Positions 5,877 to 13,166 of a DNA stretch of 27,800 nt are shown piece after piece. Position 1 is the first letter of the stretch. The number at the start of each line of letters is the position of its first letter. The position numbers and the translations under genes are program-made. This DNA comes from a virus. The notes under the pieces are model-generated. The model saw only the letters and a list, made by a program, of their open reading frames with translations. It was not told the origin of the DNA and did no database searches. The DNA is taken from IMG/VR virus record IMGVR_UViG_3300032265_000983, positions 1 through 27,800 of that record; one strand, 5' to 3'.

Positions 5877-6782
5877 ATGGCTACATCTTTTGATTCCCTT
5901 AAGGAAATGCGTAAGTCCTCATTCGACAAGCTCAATGCAGAACTCGCAAAGTTAAATCAATCAACAAACAACAATTCTGATAATGAAGACAACTTCTGGA
6001 AGCCAGATGTTGATAAGGCAGGCAATGGCTATGCAGTCATTCGTTTCCTTCCTGCACCTTCAGGTGAAGATGTTCCTTTTGTTCGTATCTGGGATCATGG
6101 ATTTCAGGGACCTGGTGGTTGGTATATTGAAAAGTCACTTACGACTTTTGGTCAGCCCGATCCTGTTTCTGAATACAATTCTAAGCTCTGGGCAACAGGC
6201 ATGGAATCAAACAAGGATTTGGTTCGCAAGCAGAAGCGTCGTCTTTCATACTTCTCGAACATCTTGGTCGTAAAGGATCCTACTCGTCCTGATAACGAAG
6301 GCAAGGTATTCCTGTATAAGTATGGCAAGAAGATCTTTGACAAGTTGAATGAGTCGATGAATCCTCAGTTCTCTGATGAGAAGGCAATCAACCCATTTGA
6401 TTTCTGGGAAGGTGCAAACTTCAAGTTGAAGATTCGTCAGGTTGAAGGTTATCGTAACTATGATAAGTCAGAGTTTGATAGTCAGTCGCCTGTAAGCAAT
6501 CTTGATGAGGATCTTGAGCGCATTTGGAAGATGGAACATTCATTGCAGGAATTGCTCGACAAGAAGCACTTCAAGTCCTACGAGGATCTTAAGAAGCGTC
6601 TTGAGAAAGCAATTGGTGTTGCTAGTTCAGCGCCTGTAATGAGCAATCCTGTTACTGCTCCTGAGGCAGCGCCTGAGCCTACATTTAAGCAAACAGCGGC
6701 GCCTACTGCAACTACAGCAGCAGCACCGTGGGATGATGAGGACGAGGATCTTTCATTCTTCAAGAAACTCGCTAAGGATTAA
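5877..6782 (+). CDS. 32: Single-stranded DNA-binding protein gp32
   Basis: This 301-residue protein matches T4 gp32 in size and order of parts. The N-terminus has the basic LAST-like RKSS (about residues 12-15) and LNAELAKLN. The OB-fold core has AGNGYAVIRFLP at about 48-59, GGWYIEKS at about 80-87, RLSYFSNILVVKDP at about 122-135, EGKVFLYKYGKKIFDKL, and FWEGANFKLKIRQVEGYRNYD. The acidic C-terminal tail DDEDEDLSFF is the part that recruits partner proteins in T4. The start at 5877 is chosen because GGAGA (5866-5870) lies six bases upstream and the homologous N-terminus starts there; a longer frame back to 5808 is possible but would begin inside the promoter. The protein contains no cysteine, so the zinc site of T4 gp32 is absent. 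It ends convergent with the minus-strand operon. Confidence 0.95.
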   Translation: MATSFDSLKEMRKSSFDKLNAELAKLNQSTNNNSDNEDNFWKPDVDKAGNGYAVIRFLPAPSGEDVPFVRIWDHGFQGPGGWYIEKSLTTFGQPDPVSEYNSKLWATGMESNKDLVRKQKRRLSYFSNILVVKDPTRPDNEGKVFLYKYGKKIFDKLNESMNPQFSDEKAINPFDFWEGANFKLKIRQVEGYRNYDKSEFDSQSPVSNLDEDLERIWKMEHSLQELLDKKHFKSYEDLKKRLEKAIGVASSAPVMSNPVTAPEAAPEPTFKQTAAPTATTAAAPWDDEDEDLSFFKKLAKD

Positions 6783-9631
6783 TTGTGGGCTCCCCAAACA
6801 TTGGGGAACATAATTCGATCAAATGGACTAGCAATTCGACTTGGACTACCTGCACCTCCTCCGGAACCCCCTGAGGAGGTGTTATTGTTTGTCACAACAT
6901 TGTTTACTGTGTCCCCGCCATTGAGAACAATAGGTGCTTGATTTTGTGCTTGTCCACTTTGTTCTAATTTAGAAAGTTTTTCACCATTAGGTCCTGTAGA
7001 TTCAATGTTCTTGGCGTTCATAGCAGCTTTTATGCCTTCTGGAGTATCAACACCAGCTTTACCTGCAGCAATATCTGCTTTTACGTCAATATTCGGATGA
7101 TTCATCCCAAATTCTAGATCATCAGGATCTACTCTGTGTTTAGCAGCAAGATCTTGTATCCATTTAGAAGCCCTAGAAGCTTTTGGTACATCTTTAGCAT
7201 CATCTTCATTTATAGCTAATTGTTTTGCTTTTTCTTCAACAGAAATTTTTGGACGAGTTTGTTCTGCTTTTATTTCTTTTTTTCTTTCAATACGTGATGC
7301 TGAATCCCCATTATCATTTGGTTTAGATTCAACGCTTGGTATAGGAGTTTCATTAGTTGGTGTAGGAAAATCATCTTCTGTTCTATTCATAGCAACATTC
7401 ATTGCTGATTTATAATCACCTTGTTTAACAGCTTCATTCATTTGTTCTTGTTGAGCTTTAAATATAGGTGATGCTTCTATATCTTTTTTATTTTTCTTAT
7501 TCAATTCATTAAATAGCGCCATTGCTCTTTCTGGATCGCCATCAGCAACATATTGTTGCATTCTCATATATTCTGATTTGCTAACTTTTAATGAATCATT
7601 ACCATAATGAACATCATATTCATCAGTACCAAATATTCCACCTGATTTTCTTATACCAAGTATATGTGCAATATCCATAGATTTTTCATCTTCTACGCCT
7701 TCTACATTCGTACCCTGTTTTTCTTTCATAGTATTACCCATGAAGGATCCAGTTTGTAATCCTTGTTTAGATAAAAGGCCTCCTAAAAATTCACTACCAA
7801 AAGATGATTTATTTGATACAATACCTTCAGATGATTTTCGTTCTATTCTTTTTCCTGCTTTTTCATACTCAGTTTTAATATCAGGTCCAGAATAATTTCC
7901 CATTGCATCATAAGTTGGTGTTTCAACAGCTGATGAATAATCTTCATCCCTATTAGTAGATTTCAATTCCATATTTGATTTAGCACTAATTGCATTAGTT
8001 GCCATCATAAAGGCATTTGGATCTTTGCTTTCAACTTCACCACGTAGTATTTTATTAGCTTCGTTATAACTGATGCCTTTTTCTTTCATCAGTTTCATAA
8101 CGTTTTCAGGCAAGTTTTGAGCTTCTAATGATCCGCTAGTCCCACGATTAAATTCTGGAACAGCTTCATCAAACTTTTGTTTAGCATAATTTACAGCACC
8201 AATTGAAAAAGTATCTTGAGGTTCATTCATTCTCTTTTCAATAGCTTCTTTACTTGAACCTTTTGAAAATGTATCTTGAGGTTCATTCATTTTCTTTTCA
8301 AGAGCTTCTTTGTCTGATAAAACTGGTTCAGGTGCAGGTTGCGGTTCTACTTTGCCTTTAGGAGTTCCGTCTGCATTCCATCCACTAGCATACTTTGAAT
8401 CCCATACTTGTGCTTGCATAGGATTTGATGGGCGAGGTTTTTGATGACCTGCAGGTATTTCATCATATTGTTCGCCATTATCTTGTGCTTTTTGTTGAGC
8501 AATTTTTTTCTGTTCAGCAGCAGTTTTTTCAGCATATTTTTTTTGTTCTTCTTCAGTTTGCATACCAGCAAGACCCGGGACTGCTTCACCTAATGCTCTT
8601 CCGCCATATGCACCCAATAACCCGCCACCAATACCTCCTACAACACCACCAATAGCAGTTCCTATAACAGGAACAACAGATCCCAATGCTGCACCTGCCA
8701 TTGCACCTGTTGATGCTCCAGCTAAAGCACCACTGGCACCTCCTATTCCACCTGTTACTGCTTTTGTTTTTAAAACATCGGCATCATTTTTAGTTATTTC
8801 ACCTTTTTTTAATTTTTCATCTACTTCATTATACTGTTGATATGATTGATATCCTTCAGCAGCTACAGTTAAAGGAGTTGCAACCTTACCTAAAATTTTT
8901 CCTGCTGCTCCTGTACCTAGCAATCCACCTGCTACAGCTCCTCCACCTGCCATTATAGAATCAGCATTATCACCTAATAATTCTTTAGCTTTTTCTTGTT
9001 GTTCAGGAGACATCAATCCATAAGCTGCACCGCCTAATAATGCGCCGGCTCCTAAACCACCTGCAACTTTAAGTCCTCTACGTAGCAGAGAAGGTTTTCC
9101 TGCAGAAGTTTTAGCATTAGGTGTTTTGCCATTTTTATCTTTACTAGAAAAATCTGGTAATAGATCAGTTAAATTGAATCCTCCTTCATTATCAGATGAA
9201 GGTGCAGCAGGTCCTACTGATGGCACGGATACATTTGATGGAGCAGTTTGGGATGTTGTTTGTGATTGTTGTCTCTTTTGTTCTTGCAGAGCATCAACAA
9301 TTGCGTTCATAGTTTTTTCTAAACGACCAAACAATTCTGAATTGTCTTCGATAGATTTTTCATTTAATCTTATTAAACTTTTAAGATTTGTATTTTGTTC
9401 TTTAGATTCTTTTAATATTTGTTTTATATTATCAGAATCTCTAGTAGATTCATTCACAGGTCCTTCAGATTTAGCAATAGTAGAAGAAAGCGAACCTTTC
9501 ATTTGAGAAGCAATTTCTGCTTTGCGAGCTTGTTTAGCCTCATCTAATCCTGCTTGAGCTTGTTCTATAGCTTTAGGATTTTTTGAGTTCTTAAGAATTT
9601 CCTTAAGAATATCTGATTGGTCTTTAGCCAT
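6779..9631 (-). CDS. Putative tail tape measure / tail-length determinator (gp29 role)
   Basis: This 950-residue protein fits a tape-measure role. The N-terminal 130 residues are charged and likely coiled coil. Glycine- and alanine-rich hydrophobic stretches follow at about residues 187-208, 226-247 and 291-345, then a long low-complexity polar region, then a glycine-rich end NNTSSGGSGGGAGS before SPFDRIMFPNVWG. It lies immediately downstream of gp26 and its frameshift extension, the place tape measures occupy after frameshifted chaperone genes in many tailed phages. It overlaps the chaperone extension by eight bases (ATGGCTAA). T4 gp29 is about 590 residues, so this protein would specify a longer tail. 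I see no direct sequence match to gp29. The alternative is another internal tail or hub protein. Confidence 0.65.
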   Translation of the reverse strand: MAKDQSDILKEILKNSKNPKAIEQAQAGLDEAKQARKAEIASQMKGSLSSTIAKSEGPVNESTRDSDNIKQILKESKEQNTNLKSLIRLNEKSIEDNSELFGRLEKTMNAIVDALQEQKRQQSQTTSQTAPSNVSVPSVGPAAPSSDNEGGFNLTDLLPDFSSKDKNGKTPNAKTSAGKPSLLRRGLKVAGGLGAGALLGGAAYGLMSPEQQEKAKELLGDNADSIMAGGGAVAGGLLGTGAAGKILGKVATPLTVAAEGYQSYQQYNEVDEKLKKGEITKNDADVLKTKAVTGGIGGASGALAGASTGAMAGAALGSVVPVIGTAIGGVVGGIGGGLLGAYGGRALGEAVPGLAGMQTEEEQKKYAEKTAAEQKKIAQQKAQDNGEQYDEIPAGHQKPRPSNPMQAQVWDSKYASGWNADGTPKGKVEPQPAPEPVLSDKEALEKKMNEPQDTFSKGSSKEAIEKRMNEPQDTFSIGAVNYAKQKFDEAVPEFNRGTSGSLEAQNLPENVMKLMKEKGISYNEANKILRGEVESKDPNAFMMATNAISAKSNMELKSTNRDEDYSSAVETPTYDAMGNYSGPDIKTEYEKAGKRIERKSSEGIVSNKSSFGSEFLGGLLSKQGLQTGSFMGNTMKEKQGTNVEGVEDEKSMDIAHILGIRKSGGIFGTDEYDVHYGNDSLKVSKSEYMRMQQYVADGDPERAMALFNELNKKNKKDIEASPIFKAQQEQMNEAVKQGDYKSAMNVAMNRTEDDFPTPTNETPIPSVESKPNDNGDSASRIERKKEIKAEQTRPKISVEEKAKQLAINEDDAKDVPKASRASKWIQDLAAKHRVDPDDLEFGMNHPNIDVKADIAAGKAGVDTPEGIKAAMNAKNIESTGPNGEKLSKLEQSGQAQNQAPIVLNGGDTVNNVVTNNNTSSGGSGGGAGSPSRIASPFDRIMFPNVWGAHN
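6791..6807. terminator. Hairpin at the junction of convergent operons
   Basis: TCCCCAA (6791-6797) and TTGGGGA (6801-6807) form a perfect GC-rich 7-bp stem with an ACA loop, lying in the last codons of the minus-strand gene just past the end of gp32. Neither side has a U-tract. It may still pause polymerase or protect RNA ends on both strands. Confidence 0.45.
8206..8325 (-). repeat. Two-copy 60-base tandem repeat inside the tape-measure gene
   Basis: Two copies with an exact 60-base period share GTATCTTGAGGTTCATTCAT at 8211 and again at 8271. They encode two 20-residue units built on EALEKKMNEPQDTF and EAIEKRMNEPQDTF. The repeat keeps the reading frame and adds 20 residues to the protein. 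Confidence 0.85.
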
Positions 9632-10480
9632 TATGCTTTGCCTTTAATTCTTCTATATATTGGATGATCATATCAACATAGATATCTCGCTCAAAAGGAT
9701 ACATATTTTCTATCTCAGTCAATGAATATTTATGATGATGCATCAAAGAAAAATTAGTTTTATAGTAGACCGGTATACTAGAATATCCGATCAGAAGATA
9801 AAAAAATCCTTTAACCCACGCAACACAACTTCTTCAGTTGAACCGTCCTTATACTTTACTGTTTGTTTATGTTCTAGAACAGGCATTGTGTCAAAGAAAG
9901 TTTTAATTTTTTCAATACACTCTCTTGGCAATGAAAAGATAAATTCTTCAATTTCTTCTTTAGTAAATTCATCATATACTTTAGTATCATCAAATACTGT
10001 ATCAATAGAATTGATGAAAAGATCAAAAAAATCATTATCTGTATTTGTTTTTTCTAAATTTGTCATGTCTTCAAAAGTAGGATAATTCATTGATACGCCA
10101 ATATTATCATATACAATGAATTTTCTTTCATGCTTAGGATCAAATTTAATTTCTACAGAATTCAAATCAATAACAAAAGGAGTTACTTCTGTTCCTTTTC
10201 TATAATTCAATTCAATAGTAGAATCAACAGATCTTGCTCTTAGTTTAATAAAGATATATTCGATATCAAACAAAGCTAATTTGTTCACATCAACGCCATC
10301 GACACAGCAATTATTGATGATTTGTTTCAATACATCAATTGATTCTGAAAGGTTATCATTGTCTTTCACAAACAAAAGAAGTTTTTCTTCTTTAACTGTG
10401 TATGGTCTAAAGTTTAATGCTTTTTTAGTAGAAGGTATTGTGATCTTGAATACCGGATGCGTTATCTTAGGTAATGCCAT
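9624..10480 (-). CDS. gp26 extended by -1 frameshift: tail assembly chaperone fusion
   Basis: Near the end of gp26 the frame reads GAT TTT TTT ATC TTC TGA. Seven Ts on the coding strand (plus positions 9800-9806) form the slippery heptamer T TTT TTT in the correct phase. A -1 slip continues in an open frame for 58 codons to a TAA at 9624-9626, giving a product of about 285 residues. The extension contains TNFSLMHHHKYSLTEIENM, PFERDIYVDMIIQYIEELK and ends KHNG. It has no start codon with a ribosome binding site, and its frame is closed by a TGA about ten codons before the slip. This G/GT-like arrangement directly upstream of the tape-measure gene is the classic one for tail assembly chaperones; the function is inferred from position and form. 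Confidence 0.8.
9727..9734 (-). promoter_or_regulatory. Possible internal late promoter box CATAAATA
   Basis: On the minus strand CATAAATA occurs within the frameshift extension, about 95 bases upstream of the tape-measure start. It may give extra late transcript of the tape-measure gene. It also encodes part of HHHKYS, so coincidence is possible. Confidence 0.35.
9768..9806 (-). promoter_or_regulatory. Programmed -1 frameshift signal
   Basis: On the minus strand the slippery T TTT TTT (9806 to 9800) is followed, after seven bases, by GATCGG (9792-9787), which can pair with CCGGTC (9773-9768), six pairs including one G-U. An alternative downstream hairpin is TAGTA/TACTA flanking the palindrome ACCGGT. 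The zero-frame stop TGA lies two codons after the slip. Confidence 0.75.
9791..10480 (-). CDS. 26: Baseplate hub/assembly protein gp26 (unshifted product)
   Basis: This 229-residue acidic protein has the pattern of the T4 gp26 baseplate family: an N-terminal ALPKITHPVFKITIPSTKK with FRPYTVKEEKLLL, a central ALFDIEYIFIKLRARSVDS, and a C-terminal helical region FIFSLPRECIEKIKTFFDTMP. In T4, gp26 is needed for hub assembly with gp51. The start is supported by GGAG eight bases upstream of the ATG on the minus strand. The unshifted protein ends at TGA (9791-9793), two codons after a slippery sequence, so both short and long forms are predicted. It follows the tube-type protein gene and precedes the tape measure. 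Confidence 0.75.
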   Translation of the reverse strand: MALPKITHPVFKITIPSTKKALNFRPYTVKEEKLLLFVKDNDNLSESIDVLKQIINNCCVDGVDVNKLALFDIEYIFIKLRARSVDSTIELNYRKGTEVTPFVIDLNSVEIKFDPKHERKFIVYDNIGVSMNYPTFEDMTNLEKTNTDNDFFDLFINSIDTVFDDTKVYDEFTKEEIEEFIFSLPRECIEKIKTFFDTMPVLEHKQTVKYKDGSTEEVVLRGLKDFFIF

Positions 10481-10507
10481 TTCATTGACTCCATATTATA
10501 TAATTGA

Positions 10508-11185
10508 TTAAGGTGTTGGTACTTGCGGTGCAATAGCAGCAAGATTATTTCTAAGTGATGGGAAGATCATTCCTTTAGGAATTTCAGGTGAATTATAAGG
10601 TAAGAAATCAGAATGCCATAAGTTGTAAGCAAACGTCACTGATAGTTTGCTTACTTGATCATTCATTTCCCATGCTAATGAAAGGTCACCTAGATTAGAT
10701 GGCCATGCATGATCTAAAGTATAAACAACAATGTTTCTATTTTCTGCAGTAGGTTTAACAATATAAATTAAAATTTGTCCTTCATATTCTTTAGGCCATG
10801 CAAATTCATAATAATTTAAATTAGTACCATCAGATGATTTTCGAATATCTCTTGAAAAGTTAACAATATTTCCCATCCATTTTTGAAAATATTCTAATAC
10901 TTTACCTTGATTGTCAACAAAGAAATCTAAACGAATAGCACCGGGAACATAATCAGTTGGTCTGTTTTCAGGATTGCCATAACCTAATGGTCTTACTGCA
11001 ACAGAATCTAAATGCATACCAGGAAGCGTAGTTGCATCACACAGCAACTCAATGTCTTTATTATATTCAGCAGAAGATGCTCCCATAAAATTAGGAGGTG
11101 TTATTCTTACGAAAAAATGAGATGGTTTATGGAGTCCATTATACTTGTTAATAGCTCCTAAAATTTCAGTTACATTAAATGACAT
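10508..11185 (-). CDS. Tail-tube fold protein: gp54-like tube initiator (or gp19 paralogue)
   Basis: This 225-residue protein shows the T4 tube-protein pattern: GLHKPSHFFVRITPP near the start, LLCDATTLPGMHL with the following VRPLGYG at about residues 47-71, LDFFVDNQGKVLEYFQKWM in the middle, YEFAWPKEYEGQILIYI, and a C-terminal YTLDHAWPSNLGDLSLAWE followed by LSVTFAYNLWHSD. That fold is shared by the tube subunit gp19 and the initiator gp54. I favour gp54 because the gene sits in a minus-strand cluster with gp26 and the tape measure, and gp48, the tube cap, is nearby. It is shorter than T4 gp54 (about 320 residues) and longer than gp19 (163). The start abuts the upstream stop in TAAATG, with AGGAAG as ribosome binding site. 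Confidence 0.65.
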   Translation of the reverse strand: MSFNVTEILGAINKYNGLHKPSHFFVRITPPNFMGASSAEYNKDIELLCDATTLPGMHLDSVAVRPLGYGNPENRPTDYVPGAIRLDFFVDNQGKVLEYFQKWMGNIVNFSRDIRKSSDGTNLNYYEFAWPKEYEGQILIYIVKPTAENRNIVVYTLDHAWPSNLGDLSLAWEMNDQVSKLSVTFAYNLWHSDFLPYNSPEIPKGMIFPSLRNNLAAIAPQVPTP

Positions 11186-11776
11186 TTATCTTCTTCCTGC
11201 TATGGTGTCCATGCTATCTTTAAATACTTTATTCTTATTAACAGTAAATCTTTCAAGTGGTAAGAATAAAGCGATATCCCATTCTGCAGAAGGAACAAGA
11301 AGAAAACGAGTTTTCATTTGCGACTTCAAATATTTCTTAACACAAGGTTCAAAATATTTATACTTAGCAGAAGAATTTAAAAGATCATATGAAATTCTTA
11401 AGCGTGTTTTCTCATCAAAGTTTTTGTTTGTTGTAATTGAATATAAAGCATCCATTAAACGTGCTCTATATTGAAGTGGCAAGTAGTGAAGATTGATTCC
11501 CATGAAATGGTCTGATGAAACATGAAAAGGAAAGATCAATGGAAAACGGTCATAGTATGGCAACGTGTCTTTATGCTTTGCATCATAAGCAAACAAGTAC
11601 ATGAACCCAGGCAATATTGCTGCTCTTTGCTGTTCAGGATGTTTGTTTATTAAACTAACTGTATTAATGTTTCTTACAGCAGATGCCTTTTCTCTATACC
11701 AATCTCTAGAATCAACGAATCCGGGTCTCATCATCCCAGAACGACCTTTATTAACTAAATCTGTAAATATTGGCAT
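11186..11776 (-). CDS. Conserved T4-like virion assembly protein in the gp2 position
   Basis: This 196-residue protein has the recognisable core PGFMYLFAYDAKHKDTLPYYDRF, then FHVSSDHFMGINLHYLPLQYRARLMDALY and a C-terminal part MKTRFLLVPSAEWDIALFLPLERF. This core is conserved in many T4-like phages of marine bacteria. I recall it being labelled DNA end protector (gp2-like) in some annotations, and its place directly after gp4 fits the adjacent genes 2 and 4 of T4. I cannot confirm that label from sequence alone. It begins one base after the gp4 stop and abuts the tube-protein gene, so the three are probably translated from one late message. Confidence 0.6.
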   Translation of the reverse strand: MPIFTDLVNKGRSGMMRPGFVDSRDWYREKASAVRNINTVSLINKHPEQQRAAILPGFMYLFAYDAKHKDTLPYYDRFPLIFPFHVSSDHFMGINLHYLPLQYRARLMDALYSITTNKNFDEKTRLRISYDLLNSSAKYKYFEPCVKKYLKSQMKTRFLLVPSAEWDIALFLPLERFTVNKNKVFKDSMDTIAGRR

Positions 11777-11777
11777 A

Positions 11778-12212
11778 TTAGACGCCTATTTCTTTTTCAG
11801 TAAAAATTTTGAACTTCCATCCACGATCCGCACAAAACTCTTGTGCCGCTTTCCATTTCGCAAGGTTTATTCCGTAAGTCATAACTTCCTTAAGGTATCT
11901 TCTAGGATGCTTTGGATTGTTAACAGGTTCTTTTGTTTGTACCATGGGCTTGACTTCGATCATCAATATATTTATGTTGCCATTTGCTTCTTTTAACTTA
12001 ACAACAAAATCTGGGAAGTAACGATGGAGTTTTCTATCCTTTGGTGAACGATATGGTATGATGATTTCTTCGGATGACCATTCAAGAACAGCATCTGTAG
12101 AATCAAAATAACGCATAAGCCTAAGTTCCCATGAACTTCTATAAATAATCTTTGTGGGATCACCTTTATATTTCTGTGGGTTTTTTGGTCTAAAAGGACC
12201 TTTGTATGCCAT
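11778..12212 (-). CDS. 4: Head completion protein gp4
   Basis: This 144-residue protein closely follows T4 gp4: MAYKGPFRPKNPQKYKGDP, TKIIYRSSWELRLMRYFD, WSSEEIIIPYRSPKDRKLHRY, and then FPDFVVKL with IEVKP. The D of PDF and E-x-K of IEVK make a restriction-endonuclease-like active site, as noted for gp4 homologues. gp4 is needed for the packaged head to accept tails. I start it at 12212 (MAYKGPF) rather than the in-frame ATG at 12227, because homologues start there and GGTGA (12221-12225 on the minus strand) lies eight bases upstream. It is the first gene of the minus-strand operon, facing gp48 across a 50-base promoter region. Confidence 0.9.
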   Translation of the reverse strand: MAYKGPFRPKNPQKYKGDPTKIIYRSSWELRLMRYFDSTDAVLEWSSEEIIIPYRSPKDRKLHRYFPDFVVKLKEANGNINILMIEVKPMVQTKEPVNNPKHPRRYLKEVMTYGINLAKWKAAQEFCADRGWKFKIFTEKEIGV

Positions 12213-12224
12213 GTTTGATTTCAC

Positions 12225-12232
12225 CATAAATA
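12225..12232 (+). promoter_or_regulatory. T4-type late promoter box CATAAATA for gp48
   Basis: CATAAATA on the plus strand predicts a start near 12238, giving a leader of about 24 bases before the gp48 ATG at 12262, with AGGA (12251-12254) as ribosome binding site. It overlaps the longer possible start of gp4 on the other strand. Confidence 0.65.
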
Positions 12233-12242
12233 GATTACAAGA

Positions 12243-12250
12243 TATTTATT
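12243..12250 (-). promoter_or_regulatory. Possible late promoter box AATAAATA for gp4 operon
   Basis: On the minus strand AATAAATA differs from TATAAATA only at the first base and would start transcription near 12237, giving a leader of about 25 bases before gp4 at 12212. No other candidate lies in the gap. Confidence 0.5.
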
Positions 12251-12261
12251 AGGAAAAAAAT

Positions 12262-13161
12262 ATGGCTCTCGGCGGGTTAGATACCTCAAATATAAATTAT
12301 CTAGAAGATGATGCTGGGTTTAAAACTAGAATAAACATCTATAAGTATCAACGTCCTAGACCTGGCGCAAAATTATTAGTGACGCCACAAGTATATTTGA
12401 CATTGCCTTTTCCTATGCAGATGCCTGAAGATCATTATAGTATGCAGATTGGTCAAGCAAATCTAGGTGAAATCGGAAACTTGACTGGCGGCAATCCTTC
12501 AAGCGAATCTTTATCTCAATTAGAACAAACACTAAAAGAAAGATTAGGAACAAATAGTACTGCAGGAACAGCAGCAGCTGCATTGGGATTGGCTGCTGCA
12601 GGTGCATCTCCTATGATAGCAGATTTAACTGGAGCATTAGCTTTGTTAAAAGGTAAGGGAGGTTCTGCAGTTGCAATTGCTGCACTCCAAGGAGCAATGC
12701 AACAAGCATCTAAAACTGCACAAGCAACTTTAGGTGTAGTAAGAAATCCTCATACTGCACTTTTATTCAATGGTGTTGATCTTAGAACATTTACATTTAC
12801 TTGGAAACTTTCGCCTCGTAGTCAAGATCAATCAAAAAATTTAGATAGAATAATAAACTCAATAAAGCGTGCTATGCATCCAAATATTACACTTGGCGGA
12901 TTTGCTCTTGATTATCCTAATCTTTTTACTGTTGAATTTGAAAATGATAAAGAAGGTATCATAGAATTAGGATATAGTTTTTGTTCTGATTTTAGAATAA
13001 ATCCTACACCTTCAGGACAAGTTTTCTACAAGAACGGATATCCTTCTATTGTTGAAATGTCAATGACTCTTAAAGAATTTCAAATTAAAACTGCAGAAAA
13101 TTTTACCTATAAGTATGGCGGGCAAAATGAAAGTGATGCTAGATTGAATAGAATGGATTAA
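12262..13161 (+). CDS. 48: Baseplate tail-tube cap gp48
   Basis: This 299-residue protein has N-terminal YKYQRPRPGAKLL and LPFPMQMPEDHYSM, an alanine-rich helix at about residues 100-155, and then the diagnostic C-terminal half: NPHTALLFNGVDLRTFTF with WKLSPRSQDQSKNLDRIINSI, and EMSMTLKEFQIKTAENF near the end. gp48 caps the central baseplate hub and primes tube growth together with gp54. It is slightly smaller than T4 gp48 (364 residues). It heads the large plus-strand baseplate operon and is followed after five bases by gp53. The alanine-rich insertion looks variable and may be flexible. Confidence 0.85.
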   Translation: MALGGLDTSNINYLEDDAGFKTRINIYKYQRPRPGAKLLVTPQVYLTLPFPMQMPEDHYSMQIGQANLGEIGNLTGGNPSSESLSQLEQTLKERLGTNSTAGTAAAALGLAAAGASPMIADLTGALALLKGKGGSAVAIAALQGAMQQASKTAQATLGVVRNPHTALLFNGVDLRTFTFTWKLSPRSQDQSKNLDRIINSIKRAMHPNITLGGFALDYPNLFTVEFENDKEGIIELGYSFCSDFRINPTPSGQVFYKNGYPSIVEMSMTLKEFQIKTAENFTYKYGGQNESDARLNRMD

Positions 13162-13166
13162 TAGAA

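Noticed and set aside
8347-8655. Open frames opposite and alongside the tape-measure gene
   Set aside because: They are shadows of a low-complexity lysine- and glutamine-rich stretch, without ribosome binding sites or protein-like composition.
11355-11362. TATAAATA on the minus strand inside the gp2-position gene
   Set aside because: It is about 170 bases from the next start, inside a conserved coding stretch, and the genes around it are already coupled. Kept only as a remote possibility.
11969-11976. CATAAATA on the minus strand inside gp4
   Set aside because: It lies within coding sequence, far from the next gene start, with no supporting element.
12140-12147. Exact TATAAATA on the plus strand inside gp4
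   Set aside because: The bases encode the conserved IIYRS of gp4 on the other strand, so the match may be forced by protein sequence. A better placed box lies at 12225.
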